Shown here: piece by piece, positions 1 to 5,975 of the stretch
Layout: the number at the start of each line of letters is the position of its first letter
Position numbering within the stretch: position 1 is the first letter of the stretch
Assembly (NCBI GenBank): GCA_002299495.1
Contig: DBNZ01000214.1
Coordinates: 7,368 to 14,296, forward strand
Origin: Methylococcaceae bacterium UBA659
Lineage (GTDB): Bacteria > Pseudomonadota > Gammaproteobacteria > Methylococcales > Methylomonadaceae
Length of the DNA: 6,929 nucleotides
Direction: 5' to 3'
Made by a program: the position numbers and the translations under genes
The notes under the pieces: model-generated
Databases searched by the model: none
What the model was told of the DNA's origin: nothing
The model's input: only the letters and a program-made list of their open reading frames with translations

Positions 1-125
1 TACACTTGTTAGGCCATGACCATATGACCGAAGCGGATGCGACCCTAATGGAAAACAAAGAAATTGAAATTTTAAGCCATCTTAATATTTCCAACCCCTA
101 TACCCAGATAACCGACCATGAGTGA
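1..125 (+). CDS. ybeY: Endoribonuclease/rRNA maturation factor YbeY, C-terminal fragment (5' end outside window)
   Basis: Reading frame 3 is open from the window edge (first full codon at base 3) to a TGA at 123-125, giving 40 residues of a C-terminus. They begin HLLGHDH, the second half of the YbeY metal-binding signature H-x3-H-x5-H; two of its three zinc-ligand histidines are visible (fragment residues 1 and 7) and the first lies outside. This is followed by EAD-x3-ME-x2-E-x2-IL and the NPY end typical of the family. YbeY is a single-domain zinc protein of about 150 residues that acts in 16S rRNA 3'-end maturation and ribosome quality control in the cytoplasm. The stop overlaps the corC start by 8 bp (ATGAGTGA), matching the conserved ybeZ-ybeY-ybeX order of gammaproteobacteria. 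The His in place of the Tyr of E. coli (GHDH for GYDH) is not alarming. The fragment is too short to judge the rest of the protein. Confidence 0.93.
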   Translation, partial: HLLGHDHMTEADATLMENKEIEILSHLNISNPYTQITDHE

Positions 126-963
126 CGGCCAACCTCCTAGTAGACCCTTAGCACAGAGAAATTGGTTAGAAAGGCTTGTCCACTTGCTGACGGGTGAGCC
201 TCAAGACATGGATGATTTAAGGGAAATCCTACACGAAGCACAGGAAAACCATCTATTGGAAACGGATGCCTTCGCTATGATTGATGGTGTCCTGCAAATA
301 TCCAAAATGCGCGTTAGGGATATTATGGTACCTAGGGTGCAAATGGTGGTAGCACCCCATGGCGCCCAACTTGAAGAAATCTTACCCAGCGTATTGGAAT
401 CCGGCCATTCGCGGTATCCCGTCATAGAAGATGACCGTAGCCAAGTCGTCGGTATCTTGTTGGCAAAAGATATACTATGCAAGGTATTGCAGGATAAGAG
501 CTTTCTAGTTAAAGATATTATGCGCCCGGCTTTTATCGTGCCAGAAAGCAAGCGGCTGAATATCTTACTGAAAGAATTGCGTACTAACGGCAATCATATG
601 GCCATTGTCGTGGATGAATATGGCCAGGCTGCCGGTTTGGTCACCATTGAGGACATCCTTGAACAAATTGTCGGAGATATTGAGGACGAACACGACGGAC
701 ATGAGGATGAAAATTACATCACCCAACGCAATGACCATGAATACATCGTCAAAGCCCTGACCCCAATAGGCCTGTTCGACGAGTATTTCTCCACCCAACT
801 GGCCACCGATGAATACGACACCGTTGGCGGTTTTCTGGTTAACCAATTGGAGCACATGCCAGAAAAAGGGGAACGGCTAACGGTTGACAACCTGCGTTTT
901 GAAGTCATTAAAGCCGACAACCGCCGGGTCTATCTGATAAAAATCAAACTTCTTGAATCATAA
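118..963 (+). CDS. corC: CorC/YbeX family CBS-domain protein (short cytosolic form)
   Basis: The product has 281 residues, close to the 292 of E. coli YbeX/CorC. After a hydrophilic N-terminus come two CBS domains: about 66-125 (VRDIMVPR at 66-73, SRYPV at 98-102) and about 133-190 (VKDIMRP at 131-137, DEYG at 166-169, then GLVTIEDILEQIVGDI). A CorC_HlyC transporter-associated domain follows at about 205-280. There is no DUF21 membrane segment, so this is the soluble short form. CBS pairs bind adenosine nucleotides. CorC was linked genetically to magnesium/cobalt efflux, and YbeX has since been linked to ribosome metabolism, which fits the ybeY neighbour; the biochemical role is unsettled. 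The ATG at 118 is chosen because it overlaps the ybeY stop in the usual way and the N-terminus aligns with the family. I see no clear Shine-Dalgarno, so translation probably depends on coupling to ybeY. galE follows without a gap. Confidence 0.93.
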   Translation: MSDGQPPSRPLAQRNWLERLVHLLTGEPQDMDDLREILHEAQENHLLETDAFAMIDGVLQISKMRVRDIMVPRVQMVVAPHGAQLEEILPSVLESGHSRYPVIEDDRSQVVGILLAKDILCKVLQDKSFLVKDIMRPAFIVPESKRLNILLKELRTNGNHMAIVVDEYGQAAGLVTIEDILEQIVGDIEDEHDGHEDENYITQRNDHEYIVKALTPIGLFDEYFSTQLATDEYDTVGGFLVNQLEHMPEKGERLTVDNLRFEVIKADNRRVYLIKIKLLES

Positions 964-2016
964 ATGAAACACAATACGATCTTAGTAACGGGCGGGGCCG
1001 GGTATATTGGCGGCCATACCTGTGTAGAACTGCTGGCTGCGGGTTTCAACGTCGTGGTGATCGACAACTTATCCAATAGCAAAATAGAATCATTGGAAAG
1101 AGTCCAAAAAATTACTGGAAAACCACTGGCTTTTGAGAATATTGATATCCGTAACCTAACCGGACTCAGAGCGTTGTTCGCAAAATATGACATCGGCGCT
1201 GTCATGCATTTCGCCGGCTTAAAAGCCGTAGGTGAATCCTGCCAAAAACCGCTGGCCTATTACCAAAACAACGTCTACGGCACGTTAGTGTTATTGGAAG
1301 CCATGCGGGATGCGGACGTCAGGCACATTATTTTTAGCTCGTCGGCCACTGTTTATGGGGCGTCGGCCACCCCCCCCTACACTGAAGACATGCCCATTGG
1401 CGCCATTAACCCCTATGGCCGCACCAAGGCCATGATTGAAGACATTCTGCGTGACCTTGCCAATGCCGACCAACTAACCCCGACACAAAAACCTTGGAAA
1501 ATCGCTTTGTTACGCTATTTTAATCCCATCGGCGCCCATCCTTCCGGCTTGATAGGCGAAGACCCCAACGGTATCCCAAACAACTTATTGCCCTATATTT
1601 CCCAAGTCGCGGTTGGCAAGTTAGCGCAATTATCCGTATTCGGGAATGATTACCCCACAAAAGACGGCACCGGCATCAGGGATTACATCCATGTGGTCGA
1701 TTTAGCCAGAGGCCATGTCAAGGCCATTGATGTGTTGGAGAGCTTTTTGTTTAATGCGGGTGGTTGCAAGGCCTATAACCTAGGTACCGGTATCGGTTAT
1801 AGCGTCATGGAGGTGATAGCCGCCTTTGAACAAGCCTCGGGGCAACGCATCCATTACAAGATTTCCCCCCGCCGCGCCGGTGACCTAGCGGAATGTTACG
1901 CCAACCCAGACTTGGCTTACCAAGAACTGGGTTGGAAGGCTGAAAAAAACCTGCTGGATATGGTTGCCGACACCTGGAATTGGCAAAGCCAAAATCCCAA
2001 TGGCTATGATTCTTAA
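964..2016 (+). CDS. galE: UDP-glucose 4-epimerase GalE
   Basis: The product has 350 residues (E. coli GalE has 338) and is an extended short-chain dehydrogenase that interconverts UDP-glucose and UDP-galactose with tightly bound NAD. The N-terminal Rossmann signature TGGAGYIG is at 9-16 (G10-x2-G13-x2-G16), followed by IDNLSNS at 33-39. The catalytic set is SSSATVYG at 125-132 (S127) with YGRTK at 151-155 (Y151, K155). RYFNPIGAHPSG, GTGIRDYIHVVDLA and the C-terminal SPRRAGDL-x2-CYA block are GalE-specific. The residue aligning with E. coli Tyr299 is Cys311, as in human GALE (Cys307), which suggests UDP-GlcNAc/UDP-GalNAc can also be accepted. The ATG follows the corC TAA with no gap (TAAATG) and I see no Shine-Dalgarno, so coupled translation is likely. 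A C8 run lies within codons 136-138. Likely use is supplying UDP-galactose or N-acetylated sugars for surface polysaccharide, but no partner genes are visible. Confidence 0.96.
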   Translation: MKHNTILVTGGAGYIGGHTCVELLAAGFNVVVIDNLSNSKIESLERVQKITGKPLAFENIDIRNLTGLRALFAKYDIGAVMHFAGLKAVGESCQKPLAYYQNNVYGTLVLLEAMRDADVRHIIFSSSATVYGASATPPYTEDMPIGAINPYGRTKAMIEDILRDLANADQLTPTQKPWKIALLRYFNPIGAHPSGLIGEDPNGIPNNLLPYISQVAVGKLAQLSVFGNDYPTKDGTGIRDYIHVVDLARGHVKAIDVLESFLFNAGGCKAYNLGTGIGYSVMEVIAAFEQASGQRIHYKISPRRAGDLAECYANPDLAYQELGWKAEKNLLDMVADTWNWQSQNPNGYDS

Positions 2017-2036
2017 CGCCTATGGCCTATCGTTAA
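2013..2036. terminator. Possible weak hairpin at the convergent galE/cmoA junction
   Basis: TTAACG at 2013-2018 is exactly complementary to CGTTAA at 2031-2036, a 6-bp stem with a 12-nt loop. The stem includes the stop codons of both galE (2014-2016) and cmoA (2035-2033). Only 16 bp separate the two stops, so any intrinsic terminator here must serve both strands or lie inside the opposing gene. The stem is short and AT-rich, and no U-tract follows on either strand, so it is not a textbook Rho-independent terminator. Transcripts may instead end by Rho or by transcriptional collision. Confidence 0.25.
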
Positions 2037-2773
2037 ATCTTTACCGCCATCATGCAAACGAAATTAAACCATTGAAAATAGACGTCTCGATGCTGGAAAC
2101 CCGCTATTTCCAATAACCGCAAGTTTTCATCTAACCGATAAGGCACCAAAACATTCTCCAAAGCCTCCCGCTTGCGCTGGTTTTCAGCATCGGTATAACC
2201 GCCTTGCGATTTTTTGAAATGCAAATAATGCTCTATATAAAGCCGATTGAACATCGCGTCATTGGCCAGCACCTTCTCGGATAACAGCAAGACCCCGCCG
2301 GTACTTAGCGCATCAAACGCTTTTTTTAACAACCATTCACGTTCAATAGGACGGACAAACTGCAATGACCAATTAAGGATAATTACGTTGCACGGCGGTA
2401 AAGCCGGCATGTCGGTTAAATCAGCTGACCTTAAAATCACCCGCCCAGAACCAATCTGTCCTGCCAGTTTGATGGCCGCTTTTTCTAGCATAGGCACTGA
2501 ATTATCAAAGCCAAAAAAACGCGAGGAGACCGGGCAGTGCGGGTGATTTACCAAATAATCCAGCGTAGTGCCGGTGGAACAACCCAAATCACACACCACC
2601 CCCCCGTCATCGGGCAGAAAATCCATAACCAAATCGGCCTGTATGCGTTGGATTTCATGATAAAAAGGAATGCTACGGGCAACCATATCATCAAACACCC
2701 CGGCAACCCGGTGGTCAAAGGCGAAATCCAAGGGTTTATTGATAGTGAGGAATAACTTATCCCTTATATCCAT
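2033..2773 (-). CDS. cmoA: Carboxy-S-adenosyl-L-methionine synthase CmoA (or close paralogue)
   Basis: From the ATG at 2773 the product has 246 residues, against 247 for E. coli CmoA. It is a class I SAM-binding Rossmann fold. CmoA converts SAM and prephenate to carboxy-SAM, which CmoB uses to make cmo5U at tRNA wobble position 34. Family marks in order are FDHRVAGVFDDM at 19-30, RSIP at 33-36, the SAM motif CDLGCSTGT at 61-69, FDNS at 89-92, LNWSLQFV at 133-140, LSEKV at 164-168, GGY at 191-193, KREALENVL at 201-209 and the C-terminal FQWFNF. Arg202 aligns with Arg199 of E. coli, a residue known to contact the carboxyl group of carboxy-SAM, so synthase activity is plausible. A TTG at 2782 would add three residues, but the ATG fits the family N-terminus (MDIRDKLF versus MSHRDTLF). 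It is the last gene of the glgC-GH57-malQ run, 20 bp after malQ, with no visible Shine-Dalgarno. cmoB is not in the window. A G7 run lies at residues 57-59. Confidence 0.88.
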   Translation of the reverse strand: MDIRDKLFLTINKPLDFAFDHRVAGVFDDMVARSIPFYHEIQRIQADLVMDFLPDDGGVVCDLGCSTGTTLDYLVNHPHCPVSSRFFGFDNSVPMLEKAAIKLAGQIGSGRVILRSADLTDMPALPPCNVIILNWSLQFVRPIEREWLLKKAFDALSTGGVLLLSEKVLANDAMFNRLYIEHYLHFKKSQGGYTDAENQRKREALENVLVPYRLDENLRLLEIAGFQHRDVYFQWFNFVCMMAVKI

Positions 2774-2794
2774 GGTGAACAATGGGTGAACAAT
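2773..2794. repeat. 11-bp tandem duplication between malQ stop and cmoA start
   Basis: Two adjacent 11-mers, TGGTGAACAAT (2773-2783) and GGGTGAACAAT (2784-2794), differ only in the first base. They fill essentially all of the 20-bp spacer between the malQ TAA (2796-2794) and the cmoA ATG (2773-2771) and supply the alternative TTG start at 2782. The copy next to cmoA sets the start-codon context. It is most simply a short slippage duplication. An operator role cannot be excluded, but nothing else supports one. Confidence 0.7.
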
Positions 2795-4284
2795 TAATGC
2801 CTACGATTGAACAAATCCACTAAATGCGCCCACCGGTTAGCCCTCTCTGGGGACAGTTGATGCCATTGGAAGCGCCACTGCCAATTACCTTCCGTGGTGC
2901 CGGGGGTATTCATACGATGCTCGGAACCCAATTCCAAAATATCCTGCATGGGGATTACCGCCAAATTTGCCACAGAAGCCAGGGCTGCTTGGATCAGGGC
3001 GCAGTGCAAGCTTTTGGTAGGGAAATTCAAATATTCATAGATATAATTTTTTTCGTTATCACTCAGTTTAGCGGCCCAACCCACAGTGGTGTCATTATCG
3101 TGGGTGCCCGTATAAACGACGGAATTCAAAATATGGTTAATGGGTAAGTACGGGTTGTCATGGTTGCCATCGAAGGCAAACTGTAAAATCTTCATACCAG
3201 GCAAATTAAACTCATCACGCAAGGCTTCGACTGCATCGGTAATGACGCCTAAATCTTCCGCTATCAGCGGCGTTGAGTTAAATTTTTCCTTGATGGCCAA
3301 TAACAATTCCCTACCCGGAGCCTTAACCCACTCGCCGATTTGCGCGGTCGGCTCGTAAGCGGGTATTTCCCAGGCCGCTTCCAAGCCGCGGAAATGATCG
3401 ATGCGAAGAATGTCAAACTGTTCCAATTGCGTCTGTAACCGCTCCAACCACCATTCGAAACCGGTTTTCTGCAGACAAGCCCAATCATAATGCGGATTGC
3501 CCCAGCGTTGCCCGGTCGCCGAAAAATAATCCGGTGGTACGCCGGCTACCACCAGCATTTCCCCTGCGTCATCCAATTTAAAAATTTTTCGGTTCGCCCA
3601 TACATCGGCGCTGTCATAAGAAACAAAAATAGGAATATCCCCAAACAACAAAACCCCGTGCTGATTGGCGTATTCCTTAAGGGCCATCCATTGCGAGAAA
3701 AACACATATTGTTCAAACTTGAAACAGTCGATGGCGTACTTCAAACGGTTACGGGCTTCCTTAAGGGCTTTTTTTTCCCTGTTTTTATAAGGCTCAGGCC
3801 ATTGGCTCCAACAAAGCCGGTTAAAATCATCCCTAAGCGCCATGAATAAAGCATAATTGTCCAACCAAAACGCCTTTTGTTGGCAAAAAATCTTAAAATA
3901 TTGCTTGTCACCAATGCTTGCCCAAGATAAAAACCCTTCAAACGCCTTGGTCACCAAACAGCTTTTCCTGAATTTTTGTGTTCCCCCGCATTCGCCGCAA
4001 TTATCTGATAATTTCAACCATCCCTTTTCAACCAATTTGTCAATATTGATTAAATTAGGGTTTCCGGCATGGGCGGACAGGCACTGATACGGCGAACAAT
4101 CGGCATGGGTAACGCCCAGCGGCAACGTTTGCCAAACACTGGTCCCGGTATCATGCAAAAAATCAATAAAATAATAAGCGTTCTTGCCTAAGTCCCCTTG
4201 TTCTCCATTGCCTGGCAATGACGTAATGTGCAAAAGAACCCCTGCACGCCGTTGGTTTAAGATTTCATTCACTCGCTGTTCCAT
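2794..4284 (-). CDS. malQ: 4-alpha-glucanotransferase (amylomaltase, GH77)
   Basis: The product has 496 residues, the usual length of the compact bacterial amylomaltase/disproportionating enzyme, a cytoplasmic (beta/alpha)8 barrel that transfers alpha-1,4-glucan segments between chains. Family marks are SPYQCLSAHAGNPNLI at 64-79, FGDIPIFVSYDSADVWAN at 214-231, the acceptor-loop block GVPPDYFSATGQRWGNP at 248-264, and RMNTPGT-x2-GNWQWR at 457-471. The catalytic triad is complete: nucleophile Asp296 (RIDHFRG), acid/base Glu343 (IAEDLG) and Asp396 (GTHDND). An uncommon Cys-rich stretch, CGECGG at 96-101 plus Cys109, lies in a variable region. The ATG is three bases after the GH57 stop (TAATGAATG) with no clear Shine-Dalgarno, so coupled translation is likely. 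With GlgC and GH57 upstream, the role is probably recycling of short maltodextrins in glycogen turnover rather than growth on external maltose; no transporter or malT-like regulator is present. An A8 run lies around residues 170-172. Confidence 0.96.
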   Translation of the reverse strand: MEQRVNEILNQRRAGVLLHITSLPGNGEQGDLGKNAYYFIDFLHDTGTSVWQTLPLGVTHADCSPYQCLSAHAGNPNLINIDKLVEKGWLKLSDNCGECGGTQKFRKSCLVTKAFEGFLSWASIGDKQYFKIFCQQKAFWLDNYALFMALRDDFNRLCWSQWPEPYKNREKKALKEARNRLKYAIDCFKFEQYVFFSQWMALKEYANQHGVLLFGDIPIFVSYDSADVWANRKIFKLDDAGEMLVVAGVPPDYFSATGQRWGNPHYDWACLQKTGFEWWLERLQTQLEQFDILRIDHFRGLEAAWEIPAYEPTAQIGEWVKAPGRELLLAIKEKFNSTPLIAEDLGVITDAVEALRDEFNLPGMKILQFAFDGNHDNPYLPINHILNSVVYTGTHDNDTTVGWAAKLSDNEKNYIYEYLNFPTKSLHCALIQAALASVANLAVIPMQDILELGSEHRMNTPGTTEGNWQWRFQWHQLSPERANRWAHLVDLFNRRH

Positions 4285-4287
4285 TCA

Positions 4288-5973
4288 TTATTCAATACCG
4301 GGCCTCATCGTCCCTCCCATTGCCGGCGCCCCAGAACCTTGGGTAAAAGACAACGCTAAATATCCAGGTGGATGCTCACCTAACAGTCTATAAAGGTTTG
4401 CTAAATTCAACCTAAATTGTTGTTCAAAATTACTTACTGCCTCGCTTGGATTGTAATCCCCAAACCACCAAAACCAATCCGATCCTTCACAAACAGCCAG
4501 TTGCAACTCGACCACCTCGATTTGGTGTTCATTTAACCGGTTTTCGGCAATAGCCCGGTCAAACGCTTTTTTTACCTCACCTAACATATCCCAACCACGG
4601 TTTTTATCTGTATCGCCTATCCAGGTAGAAAATGAACCATAAACCCAGCTACCCGCTACTAGGCGGTTTAACGGCTTACAGATGGTTTTGTCCTCTAGGC
4701 ATTCAGAAAAAGTCGTTAGTTTAATGGTTGGGTGGGCGGCAAGTTTTTGATACAAGGCATTGAGGAAATGATAACCATTATCAGGGAAGTATTCCCAAGC
4801 ATTTTCGCCGTCCAGTATAATCGAGACAACACTATCATCAGACACGTTTTTAGCAATATTTTCTAAGTGATGGACGAAATTGTTGGCCGCATCATCGCCA
4901 TGCCAATTTGAATATTGGAAACCAATCATGTCTGACAATCCATCGTCGCGAAAAAAGCATTTGATGTTTAAGTCATTCAACAGAAAAGGATGATAAATGC
5001 TGTCAGGTATTTTGTTTTCGGGCATTTTCAAGCTATTCTGCAAAACAGCCCCGCCACTGGCTACCCAATCAAAACCAAAATCATCTAGGATTTCCAGGGT
5101 CTGCGTGCTAACCCCCCCCTCCGAAGGCCAACAGCCTTTGGGATTAAACCCAAAAAAACGCTTAAAAATTTTGACGCCTTTTTCAAGATGCCAATAAACC
5201 CGTCCCACCCCTCCGGGATAGTGTTCCAATTCGGGTAAGTTGATATCGGGCATGGCCTCGCCCGCGCTCTTGATATCTAAGAGCAACGGTACGATGGGGT
5301 GGGCATACGGGGAAACGGACAACTCTAATTGCCCGGATTTCACCAGATTTTTATAGCTAGATAAAACACGGGCCAATAACTCGCCAATAATTTTGGCCAC
5401 TTCTATCCGGTCGTGCAGCGAATAAGCGCCGCCTTTCTCGATAAGATGCTGGATTCTGTGGTCATTTCGTTTGACCGTCTCCCCCATCCAGACTAAATGG
5501 TACCAAACCAGCATGTCGGCAAGAAACTGGTCGTTAATATAATTGAGTGCCTCAAAATTCTGGCCCAACCATCCGGCCATTCCGGCCAACTTTTTAAATG
5601 CCGGATAACGGTTGATTTGCTGTTCCCAATTTGCCCGCAAGCAATCTTTAATAAGCTTTAACTTATCCTCTGGATCATCGGGCAAGTCATCAGAAACCAA
5701 TGCGGCGAGCAGTGGATCGTTGATGCCATCTAGTCCTTGCAAAAAACCATTCACTTGGTTTGCATAATCCTCAATCTGCTCCAGCAAAATAGGGGCGAAA
5801 TTCACCACTGCCTTGACTTTTGGGTTAGCCTCCAAATGGGCGGCCATATCGACATAGTCTTTGGTGACATGAAGATAAGTCCACGGCAATTTGAATTGCC
5901 CGGTTTGTAAATCCCGGTATTCCGGTTGGTGCATATGCCAGCACAGGACTAACCTCAGTTGACTTGTCGCCAT
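4288..5973 (-). CDS. Glycoside hydrolase family 57 alpha-glucan enzyme (alpha-amylase/amylopullulanase-like)
   Basis: The product has 561 residues and no signal peptide, so it is probably cytoplasmic. The conserved GH57 regions are visible in order: HMHQPEY at 13-19; SPYAHPIVPL at 221-230; GCWPSEGG at 280-287 with the nucleophile Glu285; ILDGENAWEYF at 386-396 with the general acid Asp388; and GSWVYGSFSTWIGD at 441-454 followed by GSDWFWWFGD at 497-506. The last block resembles amylopullulanase/alpha-amylase members. I see no extra C-terminal domain of the kind found in GH57 branching enzymes. Known GH57 activities on alpha-glucans include alpha-amylase, amylopullulanase, 4-alpha-glucanotransferase and branching enzyme; the sequence alone does not settle which applies. 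A role in trimming or debranching stored glycogen with MalQ is inferred from context. The ATG lies 2 bp after the glgC stop, without an evident Shine-Dalgarno. A G8 run begins in the last base of the Glu285 codon (5119-5112 on the minus strand). Confidence 0.93.
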   Translation of the reverse strand: MATSQLRLVLCWHMHQPEYRDLQTGQFKLPWTYLHVTKDYVDMAAHLEANPKVKAVVNFAPILLEQIEDYANQVNGFLQGLDGINDPLLAALVSDDLPDDPEDKLKLIKDCLRANWEQQINRYPAFKKLAGMAGWLGQNFEALNYINDQFLADMLVWYHLVWMGETVKRNDHRIQHLIEKGGAYSLHDRIEVAKIIGELLARVLSSYKNLVKSGQLELSVSPYAHPIVPLLLDIKSAGEAMPDINLPELEHYPGGVGRVYWHLEKGVKIFKRFFGFNPKGCWPSEGGVSTQTLEILDDFGFDWVASGGAVLQNSLKMPENKIPDSIYHPFLLNDLNIKCFFRDDGLSDMIGFQYSNWHGDDAANNFVHHLENIAKNVSDDSVVSIILDGENAWEYFPDNGYHFLNALYQKLAAHPTIKLTTFSECLEDKTICKPLNRLVAGSWVYGSFSTWIGDTDKNRGWDMLGEVKKAFDRAIAENRLNEHQIEVVELQLAVCEGSDWFWWFGDYNPSEAVSNFEQQFRLNLANLYRLLGEHPPGYLALSFTQGSGAPAMGGTMRPGIE

Positions 5974-5975
5974 TG

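Noticed and set aside
15..23. GHDH in YbeY in place of GYDH as a changed metal site
   Set aside because: The ligand histidines at their usual spacing are kept, and His at this position is an ordinary variant of the family as far as I know.
201..855. Minus-strand open frames of 130 and 96 residues opposite corC
   Set aside because: They lie wholly inside the confidently assigned corC gene, show no recognisable domain, and have low-complexity Ser/Thr/Ile-rich shadow composition.
2774..2782. TTG at 2782 as the cmoA start
   Set aside because: The ATG at 2773 gives the family N-terminus and length; the TTG falls inside the tandem duplication and has no Shine-Dalgarno.
3769..3776. A8 run in malQ (coding strand GAA AAA AAA GCC) as a programmed frameshift site
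   Set aside because: The zero frame encodes the full intact enzyme, and neither a useful alternative-frame product nor a stimulatory hairpin is apparent.
2824..4393. Several plus-strand open frames of 69-119 residues opposite malQ and the GH57 gene
   Set aside because: They are antisense to genes with complete catalytic motifs, have no family features and no start-site support.
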